64,000 nt of DNA from Metellina segmentata (GCA_947359465.1 OX375873.1:73658278-73722277), one strand, 5' to 3'. Counted from the stretch's first letter, positions 23,971-37,272 are shown. Translations and numbers: made by a program. The notes: generated by a model not told the origin, from the sequence alone.

Positions 23971-24598
23971 TCTCTTACGTGGCACGCAAAAAAGACGTTA
24001 TTTGTTACCGCGTTTTGGCAACATTGTGCGATTGTTTGTTTACTAGGAGCCTCGCGCCTCATTTGAATCTATAGCGTTATCGGATGAAATTTTATTGAAA
24101 AAAATGAATTTTAGACGAGCTGTTGCGGTTTGTAATAGAAATCTAAGAAAGCGGAGGATCTTTTCAGGGCTATTTAAAAAACGGTCCTTTTCAAGGCTAA
24201 CAATTATAGTACAACAAGACGCATGCACTACAGCTTTCGACAACAAACTCAGTCAAAAAGTGTATGGGTGGCTCGAGTACTGGGGAAATGTACACACAAA
24301 CAACATGCTGGGTATTCAATTTACAAAGCAGCTCTCACACTGCGAGTAAAAATTTGCTCAAAGTTTTCATTTAAATTCTGATTCCAGAGGTACTGTATAT
24401 ATCTTTTATGTAATACAACAAATTTAGATTTGAAAAAAAAAAATTGAATATATTTTGTAATCAATCCTTTCTGCTAGGACACGTGTCTTCATTGATGCGA
24501 GCGAAGCGAGCATAGGTTCGCGCAGCGAACCAATGAGAATTGCGAAGCAATCCTCCGGGGGTTGGCGAGCGTTAGCGAGCAGGGGGCGGACCCCCTAG
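23971..24598 (+). mobile_element. Helitron family A, copy 3 (628 bp)
   Basis: It starts TCTCTTACGTGGCACGCAAA and ends AGGGGGCGGACCCCCTAG then T. Complete and uninterrupted, it is the best reference copy of the family here. The 84-codon frame within it (24095-24349) is also recognisable, broken, in the other copies and has no known domain. Confidence 0.87.
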
Positions 24599-27500
24599 TA
24601 TATAGATAATATTGAAACCTTAGAATTATAACATCTGTTTAATTTTGTAATTTGTTTCTAATTCTTTTTCAGTTTTTATAATATAATCAAAATAAATTCC
24701 TCCCTTATTTGAAGAAGATCATCTGAAGTAATTTAATTTTCGCAGACTTTCTGAAACGACTAACAATTTAGTTAGTTTATAACACAACTCATTATCTCAA
24801 GAGTTTTGATGGCCTATAAGGATACTTCGTCTGGAGTAATAAGGTTAAAATAAGTTCTTCATTAAAAGCAGTGTTGTTTTCATTAATTTAACTTCTAAAT
24901 TTTTATGTTCAAAAAGGAAGATAACAATATCAATATACATCATATATAGAGAAGATATTTTTGCATAAGGCTGTCTAAGGGAATATGTAAAAAATTATAC
25001 AAAATCAGCAAGAGATGAAGAGGAAGAAAAATTCAGCTTCGATTATTTTTTTTTTACTTAAAAATTTCCAAAACATAGAGTATATTACTTTATGAAATAA
25101 TATTCTCATATAAGTTGTACTTAGAAACGAAACTGTGTCTAGTTTTGTAGGTGAATCTTTATAAATAAGAAGTGAATTTAAGGAACTCGTTTCGTGTAAA
25201 GGTTTATTCAAAAGCTACAAAAGACAATTTTGATGTTTCTAATTACTCATTTATAAACAAGGATAGGATATCAAATTTTAAGTTGAAAGTTGCAATACTT
25301 ATAAAATAGGGCACTGAGTTTTAACGTTATTAGTTTCCCAATAAGATTTCATTCCTTTTTGCTTTCTCCTCACACGTTTCTTCGGTATCAATAGGCTTAA
25401 GAAACCTGCGTGGATAAAGCAACAATCAATATCAATAGGTGTAAGGAAAGCTCTTAAAACTTAAGGATTAATAATCTGAATAGATGAGATTAATTGGTTT
25501 AATTTATGATATATTTTCTATTAAACATGAAAAAGAAGCAATGTAGAGGCAAAATTTTATTATAGTTTTTACTTGTTACCCTAAAATTCAATACCCTTTT
25601 CAGCTTTACACCTTTTTCGGTAGAAAAGATTGTCTAAAAATTAGTTTGTTTTGCAGTTGATATGTAACTCTAAATTTCTTTATCGCGTAAATTTAGCTTA
25701 TTTGCAGATTTCTAAGAACTTTAATACATTTTATCGGTAGATTTTTATTTTCGAAATTATTCGTTTTCAAATAATGTAAATCTCTACATTTACCATAGAA
25801 ACCAAATATTTAAGCAAAATTATCAACTGTCCTCCGACATTAACTATGAAAAGAAGAAGCTCCGTAGAGAATGTCCCTTTGTTTTCTCCCATTTAGTCAT
25901 TATAAACTAGTGTAATTTATTAACCTAAACTTTAAAATTACGTTAATCACAAAGGTGACAGGAATTCTTCGAAAACTTCCAGATCGCAAACTGTATTGCA
26001 GTGCCATCTACCGGTACTTTCTGAATACGCATGTAAAACTATTTCCAAAAGAAAATATTCGATATACTTCTTTTGAATTGACGAAAAATGACCATCGAGT
26101 GACAAACCAATGCTTCAATTTCAGAAAATGAAAGATAATTGGATACGTCTCCAAAACCTGAATACCGCATTTTGTAATGTTATTATTAATTTTGTCAAAT
26201 GGAATGAGGAATTAAAGTGATACAAACAAAGATATATCTAAAGGTAAAACTATTCATACTTTAATTAATATTTCTATGATCTTAACATTAACATTATCAA
26301 GAAAAATTAGTCTTTCTATTTTGTTACATAGCCTTTGCAACCAAGAAAACAAACTGTCCATTTCATACAGAAAGTTTTAACATTTTCCACACCCCAATAT
26401 CATTGTACCGCTATTATAAACTTTTTATAGTCATATATAAAGTCCTTTTGAATCAATTTCTATCGCATTGTATGAGTTATTACTTATATCTTTTTTTATT
26501 ATAATAGTTTCATATTCTCTTAAAAGAGCATCATCTAAAGATTTTGTTGGGATTAGCTTAATAGTATCATAATTATATTAAAAAAATTCAGTGTGAATGA
26601 ATATAATTTCGGAAGATATGGATAAAATCTAGGAAACCTATCTGATTTTAGAAGTTCCAAACTTCCATACTCATAATCCAGGGAACTGGCTGGAGAATCC
26701 GACTTCAAACTAGTGTATTAGGTATATTTTTAATTTAGATTCTCAATGTAGCAAAAAAATTGGATACTGCTTTTTAAAATTATGAAGTTGGTGCGCAATT
26801 TGTTATGAAACCTTATGAATATGGTACTCATAAGAATTTTTAGAAAACGTTAATCCCTTTCGAAGGATACCTTTTGATTTGCTTTACTATGTGCGATGCA
26901 CAAAAAATTTAAGTAGTTAGTTTCCCTTCGATATATATAGTATATGATCCTAAACATTAATTATGCAAAACTTGACTCAAATCTCCAGTAGGTTTAGAAT
27001 TGTGCAGCTACATACCAAAAACTGTGTCTACTCTTATATAAAACACAGAAAATCTTGTTCGTCGGAAGCAGTAAAAACTATCCACCACTGAGTTCTGGCG
27101 TCATAAGATTCATACACTTTATTCAGTCTAGAATTTCTAGGTCAACGCAACTGTTTTCAAGTCATACAAGTAAAATTTAATATAGAACTTTTGGCAGGAA
27201 GATATTCAATTTTAAATCAAACTGGAATCAACACAAAATGTAAAAAATTGTGCTAGCATAGCAGTCGGAAGAGGAAAGAACACGGATACGGGAGGAGGAC
27301 AAATCTCAAAAAGTTGTTAGATGAAGCAACAAAACTGCTGAGAAAACAGATTCGCGACATGGTTGATCTGACGCACCAAAACATTTTGGGCGAAACCGAG
27401 AAGTTAAATTAGTATTCTTATAAATCCAAACTGCGCCTACTTATGATAGTTGCAATTTATTCTGATAATTGAATATACTATGAGATGCAGTGAACTATAA

Positions 27501-27796
27501 ATGGATGACAAGATTTAAATAGTCACTCTGAACGACACAAGAAACGTCAACCTATAGCCCAAATCTCTGTGTTTGGATTCATGACTTTATTCTCGTATTA
27601 GAAGTTGGGAACAGTCAGAGTATTGTTAAGATTCCCATTCAGGCTATCCATTCATCTGTTTGTCAGAAGGCGGAACAGTAATCTATTCTCTTACAATCCG
27701 AGAGCACCAGCTCAATATCTTTAGAGATTTTGTCCATTGATCTGTAGAAGACCGGCTAGGAACAGAGAACAAACAGAAAAGTAAAGGCATTGAATG
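24599..27796. other. Unrecognised AT-rich DNA
   Basis: About 3.2 kb without a frame above 70 codons, transposon ends or RNA-like structure that I can support. Confidence 0.45.
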
Positions 27797-28230
27797 TATC
27801 CAAATGTATAAGAATGGACAAAGAGGCTCAGGTATTAATTCCGATAATTATTTGATAATGAAGCATAGTTTTTTAGTCATAATCCATACTGTATTGCTCT
27901 CTTCTGTATCCTGGTCTTTTGGGTTTTAATGATCATTTCCTTGAGTGAAATTCGGTGATTTAGCAGAAATCGTATGATGATTATTCCATTAAAATAAAAA
28001 TCTGTAGATATCCAAATGTACAAGAATGAACATAGAGGCGCAGATATTAATTCCTATAATTATTCGACAGTAAAGTCATAACCCAATCTGTTCTATCGTT
28101 TTCTGTATTCCAGTCTTGTGCGAGGTAATATTTCACTTTCATGAGTGAAATTCGGTAATTTAGCAGAACTATCCTAAGGAAAATAATTGTATGCATGATG
28201 ATTTCGTTAAAATTAAAATCAGTAGACATG
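27797..28230 (+). repeat. Diverged tandem duplication, period about 214 bp
   Basis: Two adjacent units share TATCCAAATGTAYAAGAATG at the start, then ATTAATTCC.ATAATTATT, a CTGTATYC segment, GAGTGAAATTCGGT.ATTTAGCAGAA and TTAAAATAAAAATC-type sequence. The units differ by substitutions and small indels. No coding content. Confidence 0.75.
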
Positions 28231-29128
28231 TTTTATATTTCTTTCGATGTTAAGAATATTATGGAAATGAAGTAAAGCGCCACTATCTATTACCAGGACC
28301 TAGATTTAGTTGGTATATCATACTTTTCTTAACAGTTATATACTTGCCAAAATACATAAATTTTCGTTTCTCATCTCCTCATTCTAACTCTTTGAAGGGT
28401 TCCCACGCATAATTCCACCTTTTAACCTAGTCTTCTTTGGTTGACTTCTAACCAATTTTGACTTCCTAAACCAATAAAATCTTTCTAGGAATTCTTTTAA
28501 TCAGTAGATCTGGTTATTTAATTATGCGTATTGTGGAGGAAAAAATCAATATTATACTAAGCAAATCTCGCGATGTCACGGGAGGAGAAATTTAGTAATG
28601 CCATTTTTAGGTAATTTTGTTTTACATGCCATTTTTAAGATTCATAAGGCATTTCGACACTTTCTCGAATTTTTAGCATAGAGTTTAGTTTGGTCCCAAG
28701 TCTCAACGGAAATCTGATTAAAACCAGGGATTTTATTTTTCGACAAAATACTTACAAATTATTCATTTGCTAGCTCATGGTGCTAAGATATCCATGATCT
28801 CTTTAATACGAAGCAAATTCTTTCTGTGATTTTTCCTTGGTTGGTGAATTATCGACACCATGAAAGAATGATTGCTGAAAGAATTTTTCTCCCGATTTTA
28901 CAAAAGAAAACAAATATCACATTTCCCTTTGGATCTTTGAATCATTAACCGAAGCGTTTGAGCACTAGTTTTCAAAGTATTGCGGGACAATATATCAGAA
29001 TACCAGGACAATAACCCCCGTCCTAAAAGAACCATGCCCTTTGAACATATTAGGAAAAAAGTACCAAATGTCTCTGTAAACCGGAATAATAGACAGTGGT
29101 ATGCACTGGAACTCATAGGGTGAACATA
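28231..29128. other. Non-coding DNA
   Basis: No supported gene. The 123-codon minus frame at 28898-29269 runs into the end of the Tc1 element at 29129 and shows no domain, so I treat it as chance. Confidence 0.4.
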
Positions 29129-30533
29129 CACTCTATAACAAAAAAATCGACGCACCAAGAAGGAATCATCCGATTGCTTTGAAATTTCGTATGCAAAAAT
29201 GTTTTGACCAAATATGCAAATAATAAAAATTTGGTGTCCAATGAATGAATAGTGCGATCTCCAGCGCATCGGAACTGCGCATCCAGCAGACGTATATAAG
29301 GAGTTGTTCTTGAACTGTTGTTAAAAATTTCTACTGCATTGCGATTTAGGATACCTTTTAACGACTGAAAAAATGCCTCGCCGCAGGATTCGAGCTCATT
29401 ACGAGCAATTTTCTTTGTTTGAAAGAGGTCGTATCATTGGATTGAAAGAGGCAGGTTGGGCAAATCGGGGAATCGCTCGTCATGTGAGTCGGAGCGATGC
29501 GGCGATTAGAAGATGCTGGCAAGAGTGGGTGGACAATGGCAGATTTCAGCGTCATGATGGTAGCGGTCGACGTAGGGCCACAACAGATCGCGAGGACAGA
29601 GTGATTGTCAGATCAGCTGTCACAGCGCCTGATTCATCGCTATCAACCATCAGTCATGCGACCCACACACGAGTGTTCACCATGACCATTCACATACGGC
29701 TGAGAGAGCGAAATCTACGCTCGTACTGACCGTTACGCCACCTGCCACTCACGCCTGCACACTGTCGAGCCAGATTACAGTGGTGCTTGGCTTGATCAGG
29801 CTGTAATGATGCTGACTGGGGACGTATAGTCTTTAGCGACGAATCCCGCTTCCAACTGTGTCCTGACGATCATCGAAGACGTGTCTGGAGACGCCCAGGG
29901 CAGCGTGCCTATCCTGCTTTCACTATTTCACGCCACACGGGCCCTCAACAAGGAGTTATGGTCTGGGGTGCCATTTCTCTTGATAGCCGGACCCCTTTGG
30001 TCGTCATTAGAGGTACACTTACTGCACAGGGGTACGTTGACGACATTCTGAGACCTGTTTTGCTACCATTCCTTTCGCAGTACCCTGGGCTTATTTTTCA
30101 GCAAGACAATGCCAGACCTCATACGGCACGTGTTGCTATGAACTGTCTTCAAGTTTGTCAAACACTTCCTTGGCCCGTCAGATCACCAGATCTCTCTCCC
30201 ATCGAGCATGTCTGGGATATGATGGGAAGGCGACTGCATCCGGTAGGGAATGTTGATGACGTAGTCCGACAATTGGAGCAAATTTGTCAAGAAATACCGC
30301 AGAAGACCATCCGGGAGCTTTATCGGTCTATGCCACGCCGTGTGGTAGCTTGCATCCTGGCTAGAAAGGGTCAACACCTTATTGAGCTCGTTACTGTAAC
30401 TCTGAAATAAATCATTCATTTGTTCTGAAATTTCAATCATTTTCTATTCTGTACATAATTTTCCTATCCACCAATTTTTGTCTCCATCGGACAACTCCTT
30501 CTTGGTGCGTCGATTTTTTTTTGTTATAGAGTG
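29129..30533 (+). mobile_element. Tc1-like transposon copy B (1.41 kb, near-intact)
   Basis: Inverted ends CACTCTATAAC...GTTATAGAGTG, TA on both sides. Same family as copies A and C but the least damaged: the transposase frame is continuous apart from two point stops and one small deletion near its end. Confidence 0.93.
29373..30410 (+). pseudogene. Tc1 transposase with two nonsense codons (copy B)
   Basis: A single phase runs from the ATG (MPRRRIRAHYEQ) for 345 codons. Paired-type helix-turn-helix at residues about 8-60, basic GSGRRRATTD link, catalytic Asp in VFSDESRF, Asp in FQQDNARPHTA, Glu in SPDLSPIEHVWD. I count 32 residues between the second Asp and the Glu, two fewer than the usual 34 of Tc1. 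Two in-frame TGA codons (29727 and 29793) stand where copy A has CGA, so both are C-to-T changes at CpG. A one-base loss near 30366 replaces the family C-terminus ARGGSTPY by an unrelated tail. All three catalytic residues are kept, so inactivation looks recent. Confidence 0.9.
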
Positions 30534-33462
30534 TATATACTGTGAAGGATTTACCTGGGGGCTGATGGTTAGGTTAAACGGTTACTTATGTTCATTAATA
30601 TAATGTATATATCAATCATAGACTTAAAAGTGGATCTTTTTGTATTCGCATATAGAGAGATACGTGTAAAGATTATTTTATACAGCTTTTTTTTTAAATG
30701 AAAATATTTTGCTTCGAAAGTGTATAAATTTAATTTTGAGTTCATTTTGTCACAATTTTAGGTCAGCAAAATATGTGCACTGTTTTTTTTAAAGCCAATA
30801 ACCTTAACCATTAATCGGTTAAATTAAATAATAACAAATATAACTGCTAAACTTGTGCTTTAAATGTCTTTATAAGCAACACATCCCTCTTTTTTTTTGT
30901 GAACATAGCATTTTAAAGTAACTTAAAGCTTGGAAATTTGTTGATGCTTATCAATACATAAAAATTTGGATTATATTTGTTTATAAAAAAGGAAGACAAC
31001 GCTCTATAAACAAGGCAACACAACTAAAATTATGTTTAGTCTTATTTTAGCTTTGCTCACGGCATAAAAAGTATTCAGTTCCATTGATTTTTTGTTCCAA
31101 CACCACAGAACAAGAGCATATCAGCTGTATCATTTAAATACCTCAATTCTGTTTTCTTTCTATATGTAATCAGTAAAACATAAGATCAGAAATGTTCAGA
31201 ATAAATTAAATATAAGCTACATAAATTTAATTCTATAGCTATCAGACCTTTATATATCAATATGTATCCTTGTATAGAATACATAGTGGATGTAATGGAT
31301 GGTATCGAAAATCCAAATCGCAGGAACTAATTTCTTAGGCTCTTTTTTATGTGGTTTTATCACTAATCTTTAAAAATTAGTAAACGAAACTCGCCGAATT
31401 AAGGGATTTTCATTTTGAACTATGTAATACAGAGCATTTTGATCGATGACATGCTACTCAACGATAATATAACCTCGTTATTTCTTCTCCAAGCAAATTT
31501 ATTGCTCTGGCCACTACTTCCTGACGTCTGTTTATCCAAGAGAAACAGATGGGCTCAAAACATATATGGAAGTGACAGGCTAAATCCTGTCTACATGAAA
31601 GAAAGGCTTAAGAGGCATTAATTTCTTTTTATCCTTCCACAAATGGTGTTGCTTTCGAAAAGAAAACTCTTTAGCATGCCGTGCTTCGTTCTATTTAAAG
31701 AAAAAATATGTCTGCTCCCAAGAAAAGGATACAAAACTAAATCTGCAACAGAGGCATCCAAGAGAGACGCTGCATGAACAAATTGCAATTGATTGCAAAA
31801 TAATGATAAGGGAAATAGAGCTCTTAGTTTTCAGCACGAAGAATGGACTGTCTCCATTTACTCCGTGGCAAAACATGCACCAATTGACAGGAAAGTGGAA
31901 AGGTTGTACGTCACTTGTGCAATATAGAAAACAGTTTTCCCCACTTAACACATAAGTAAATAGTGAGAGAAGGGAAAGGGTGAGAAAACAGGGGCTCAGC
32001 AAAGTGACGCAGACAGTTTCGTCAACCAGATAATTAGTACAAGATGTTGCAAAGAGCGTTCTTTCCCCCACTCCCTAACCCCTCGATCGGGGACGGGCAC
32101 ACTTACAACAACTATGTCGCGACAGCTTGTCAGAATCTAGCAACATGGACCAGGTCAAATTCAGCGGAAAAAACTCTCAAGTCCAATACGCGAAAGAAAA
32201 GGGTAACAACAATCTTTACAGGACTGAAGGGATTAGATTTTTTTTTAATAAATACTGGTACTTAATTAAGTAATTGGTCATTAAACTGTGAGTGCGAGAA
32301 AGTTCAACATTTGCTTATACTTAATGGCCAAGTTGATGAATAGAAAGGTTTGATAGAAACACAAGAATGTATAAGAGCTTAGTATTATTTTATTTTTGCA
32401 GAATTTGTCCTTCATTAAGATAGGGAGGGAGTTATGCATAATTAAATACTTCGTTTGCAATCATTAAGAATGCCATTAGAAGACTCCTCTGTATGAATTA
32501 AAGGTTTTAGGACCAACGAACTCTTGTAAAATAGATCAACAGACAAGTAGGGAAATAGATAGATGCATAAACATACAAAGAGATTGATAAATAAACAGGC
32601 AGATAAAAAGAGAGATAAGTTATTGATATAATCAAGCGCTTTCATCACTTGCAATAAAGTGCTTAGGATGAAGTATTTTACGTGTCCATAAACAGACTAT
32701 TCTCTCGTCTGAGAAAGGTTTTAGGATCAATGAATTCTTGTAAAATATAGTTTTAAAATATATATATATATATTAAACTTAAATTTAAAAAAACAACGAA
32801 TTCGTGCCTTACAGCAGTGCGCAAAAACGTTCAGTCGTTGGTTTGGCTTTTCGTGTTTATCACTAACCTAAAAATTCAAATTATGTAAGTAGTTCATGTC
32901 GTATATATTCTAAAGTGTTGGATTCAAATTTAAAAATTGTTTCGCAAATTTAGTTAGTGCTTAAAATCACTAATTGTTCAGCATGGAAAAGATTGAAATC
33001 ACGAGACAGTATTACGTTCCCCTGGATGGTTATAAATTGAAATGTTATCCACTTGACGCCCATCCATTCAAATTCTTGTGAAACGAACGAAGAATGTCCC
33101 TTTCTTTCTGTAGTAAAATGACTTTTCAGTTTTTTTACTCGACAAGTTGTTATTTTACTTGATAAGTAAATTTTTATGCTAGAGCTTTCCTAGCGTAGAT
33201 TTGTAATATTTTCGTAAGAGATAGACTGGAAAAAGGGTTCATATGAGCTGCTATTTTGAATTTTCTAATCCATTTTTCATCAGGAAAAGTGTTTCAGCAT
33301 CACAGAGTTCATGAATGACTTTAGTTATGCAAATATAAATTTATTATTCCTTATTGATTCTAATACGTTTAGGTCAACAGACTTTTAATTTTTAGATATT
33401 CTGAATTTAAGTAATATTAGTTTATTTAATTTAAAATGTAATAGTTTATAATGTTTTCACAG
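30534..33462. other. Unrecognised DNA with small frames
   Basis: AT-rich. Frames at 31415-31621 (68 codons) and 31691-32071 (minus, 126 codons) have no domain, start context or splice partner that I can defend. A 40-bp phrase (AAAGGTTTTAGGA..AA.GAATTCTTGTAAAATA type) occurs at about 32500 and again at about 32714. An ATG frame of 32 codons at 32982 is too short to call. Confidence 0.35.
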
Positions 33463-33567
33463 GCTTTTTCAAAGACTAGATATTGGGCAGTGTCACAAAT
33501 CCTAAAAGCTGTCACGGCCAAGAAAAGAGCCAAAACGATTGAACACTACATAAATATTGCGAAATAG
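33463..33567 (+). pseudogene. RasGEF catalytic-domain-like fragment
   Basis: After TGTTTTCACAG, an acceptor-like sequence, 34 codons read TRYWAVSQILKAV, then TAKKRAKTIEHYINIAK and TAG. The pattern (W.VSqIL....kkRA..Ie.fI.IAk) is the mid part of a RasGEF (CDC25-homology) domain, closest in feel to RALGPS and RASGEF1 types. The continuation shows stops in a frame that still hints at the next helix (LNNNQ.IYA). No other exon is seen near by, so this looks like a stray or dying exon. The match is short, hence the modest confidence. Confidence 0.4.
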
Positions 33568-35808
33568 CTGAACAATAACCAAAGAATCTATGCTCGGAGT
33601 TCGCTATCAAAGCTGTCCTGAATCATACCTGTATAACTTGATTCGATGACTCTTGGATGACGGGTTAAAATTTTATCGTTCCAAAGTATAAATTTTAAGT
33701 AATTTTAAATTATAGTGATTCATTTAGCTTGAATCCTAAGAAATTTTTCAAAAAAATAGCTTGGAAAGGCATGAGAGTTTTGCTAGTACCTTCTAGTCGT
33801 TTCAGAACGTGCCCCACAGACAATTTAGCGGTTTACAAAAGCTCGAACAACTTTGCCTGATAAACAACAAACTGCGAAATTTTCATGAATTAATTTCCAG
33901 CTGCAAACAACCACGCATTCTCTTCATTGGTAAACATTTGTTAGATATGTATTATATCTGTATCAACAGGCTTAGATCCCATTAGTATCTTTTTACTCAA
34001 AAGATTACAACTTCATAAATAAAGTTTATATTAAGTTTTTCAAACATACATTTTCCAAGAAATGCCATTGCTTTTAATAATATAGGGCTAAAAATTACCC
34101 AAAATGTATTTCTACAATAACAATTTTTAAGACCCCAAAATAGTTTTTAGTCGGAAATGGTGAATAAGTGCGTTTTAAATTGTCTTTAGGTGCCTTATTC
34201 ATAAAAACTTTATTATTTTAATATGTGTAATGGTAAAAATCATACTGTCCAATACTACCAATATATAACTGAATCAGGTCTTAAAACACAAGTTATCTTA
34301 ACCACCTTATTCTTCCGTATTTCGTTCGTAATATTTTTGTATGCGAGTTACCTTCAATGCTCTTCTCAACAGAATTTTTTCTGAAGGACTTGAAAACAAT
34401 TGCAATCTTTTATTTCTTGAATAGTACACTTAAGTCAACGAATGATAGCGAGTATCTCAGGCCTTATTGAAAAGTTTCAAATCGTACTATGGCAAGTTTT
34501 ATTGGCAAATTTTTGAGTACGTTGGCCTCTTGTTTTCTGATATAAAATTTATTAGCTTTATTTTTCTTAAGGGCTGAGGGATGGTTTATTTTGTATTTTT
34601 TGACAATGAGTATGCTGTAAAGCTTCGAAAGCAATATGAATCGATGAGACGAAGTTCAGAAAGTATCGTATGATTGAAAGCTTTTGTTTATGTGGTGCAA
34701 TAGTGTATTTTTGTTCTTAATGCTGCGTAAAAATATTTTGCAGAATATAATCTGTAGTTCTTTCTATGGATTCACAATTGAAGGTTTGCTGCAAAATAGA
34801 GGTAGCTCCATTTTTCAAGTTTTTGGAAAACCGTAAAAAGCGTTTGAAAATTCAAAATTCTAAGTTGTGTTAAAATATTATTTTGATAAATTTCCTTAAT
34901 TGTTCTTAACTAACGATTGGAGCTACATCTTTCTTACACCAGACGAAATAATTTTTTTTACCACTGGATACTACATGCAAATCCAAACTCTCCCAGGATG
35001 GAGCTACCTCCTTTTGCAGCAGACCCTTCAATCAATTGTATTTCGCTTGTTGCTGTCATTGATCTGCGCAATATCAAGTATGATAGGTTTTTTTCTTTTC
35101 AAGCTAAATGTAGATGGCGGTAGTGTTTTAGAGTAGGAAAGTGTGTCCTGTACGCACTGAGAACGTGATGTCACTTAGCTTGTTTCTTGAATACGACTTC
35201 AGCACGTCGGCAATAAAAATTCCGTAAGTATCTTTGATGGTTGATTGGACAACGCCAATGAGATTAAATACCAAACGTCATCAATCCTTCTTGACCAATG
35301 CAATGCTTTGATGGATTCTGCCAACCAATAGAATTGGCCTATTCATTCAAAAATTCAGTTGTACGGTGAAATCAATGCTACACTAGAAATCTCATGACGA
35401 TCATTATTTTAATTTAAAAATAGCGTAAACAAGGGATAACGTATTAAATACTTGAGCAATTCAAACATTCAGTGGCACATTATATATTCAAGTAAGTAGG
35501 CTTTCAATGGCATGCTTGTAGGAACGGGTTCAATCCGAAGCAAATTTTATTATTTTATCCTAAATATCTAAAATAATTCACAAAACATGTTTAAACTTTT
35601 TCGTACAACAAGAACTTTGAAACGCTTGAAATAAAAGATCCTCGAAGAGCAAGCTCAACTCCCACAGAAAAAACTTCGAACGAAATCATAACGATTACGA
35701 ATACAGTATATGTTATCTAGCCACATCAATAGTTGTATTATCAAAGAGGTTTCGGTAAGGTATCTCGTCATCAGGATATTGTCGATTTTTTTATGTTGGT
35801 GAGATTTC
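33568..35808. other. Unrecognised AT-rich DNA
   Basis: No supported gene. Overlapping frames near 34900-35136 (78 and 68 codons) resemble no family, and the longer is only a hydrophobic stretch. Confidence 0.4.
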
Positions 35809-36153
35809 GATCTGGTCAGTTTTGCTAATGACGAGATATCTCGAATATCAAGATCTGGTCAGTTTTGTTTTAATGACGAAATATCTCGAGTATCAAGATC
35901 TGGTCAGTTTTGCTAATGACGAGATATCTAGAGTAACAAGATCTGGTCAGTTTTGCTAACGACGAGATATCTTGAGTACCAAAATCTGGTCAGTTTTTCT
36001 AGTGACGAGATATCTAGAGTATCAAGATCTGGTCAGTTTTGTTTTAATGACGAGATATCGCGAGTATCAAGATCTGGTCAGTTTTTCTAGTGACGAGATA
36101 TCTCGAGTATCAAGATCTAGTCAGTTTTGCTAATGACGAAATACCTAGTCGAG
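35809..36153 (+). repeat. Minisatellite, eight units of 43 or 45 bp
   Basis: Each unit starts GATCTGGTCAGTTTT and ends with a GACGAGATATCTCGAGTATC-type core holding the self-complementary CGAGATATCTCG. Units 2 and 6 are 45 bp with TTTTAATGAC; the others are 43 bp with CTAATGAC or CTAGTGAC. The last unit is partial. A degenerate GTATCTCGTCAT on the left and a CTAGTCGAG on the right mark the edges. Confidence 0.95.
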
Positions 36154-37272
36154 ATAACCACAAGAATAGTTAATGATTGATGGTAGTTTTTACCATCTTT
36201 GTTCAGTTGAGGATGAAAAAAGTAAGGGACCGTATGTTTGATGAATCTAAAGAAAAGTAAATTAAAGGTGCGTTTTTCTCCTGCAGTCTATACGTGTAAT
36301 TAATTTTTTTTTAATGACGCTAGAATTATCTATGCGATTTGTTACACTTATTATTATCTGAAACAGTAAAAAATTGTACATACAATACATTTTTTTCTTA
36401 TAAGTTCAGTTTAGTGGCACCAGGGAAAATGAAGCTTGCTTTAAAATTAGATTCCATCTAGTACAAACCAAAGTCAATCGATTATAGTTTTTCAAAGCAC
36501 AGAAAATCGATTTCACAGCATTAATAAAAGAAAATCACTGTTTTCAAGGAATGTTTCATGTGTCTAAGTTGCAAAAGAACAACATTCACTTGTAAAGTAT
36601 AAATGCTATAAAAACTCGAAAACAAAATGGCAACCAATTTAATAAATTACAAGTGGGACGTATTGAGAAGCTATTTTTACAAATCATCTGCAGCTTCCCT
36701 GATGCAACTAATTTCTCTACATAAATAAGTTCTATAAAATACCAATGGTTCAATTAGATTTTAAAAAAATAGAATATACAAGTGTATTACAAATTCTCCT
36801 TATGTTCGTATGTGAATTCTAGAAACAATAACTTTGTTAATAGCTGGAGATCCATGGAAAATAATGGAGCATAAAGGAAATGTATGAATCCTATGCAGAC
36901 ATGAAACATTTTTTATCAGAAGAAAGGGAATAGATAACCATAAAAATCACGAGTGACAGAAAACATAGCATTACCGTGGCATTTTTCCTCTATGGATAAG
37001 ATATCGTGATCATAAAGAAAGAAGGAACTGAGTCCATTGAATAGCACAAATTTGCTCAGAGTGCTACTTGATAGAAAAAGGATTCAAAGGTTTTGTGAAT
37101 TGAAAAATCAATTTCAGATAGTACTGATTTCTAAAACTAATTTTCCCGTTACACTTATTTCTCCCTTATACATTTTAAGCAACACTTATTTTGTAAAACT
37201 TATAATCAAAGTCTATTTTTGTGGTAAATACATTTTAATGCATCGATAATGATTCATTGAATTTTTAAAATA
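36154..37272. other. Non-coding DNA
   Basis: About 1.1 kb with nothing recognised. Confidence 0.45.

Noticed and set aside
28898..29269. 123-codon minus-strand frame
   Set aside because: It crosses the border of Tc1 copy B and has no domain, so it cannot be one conserved gene.
35809..36153. CRISPR-like array
   Set aside because: The units are contiguous variants of one sequence with no unique spacers, and the genome is eukaryotic.
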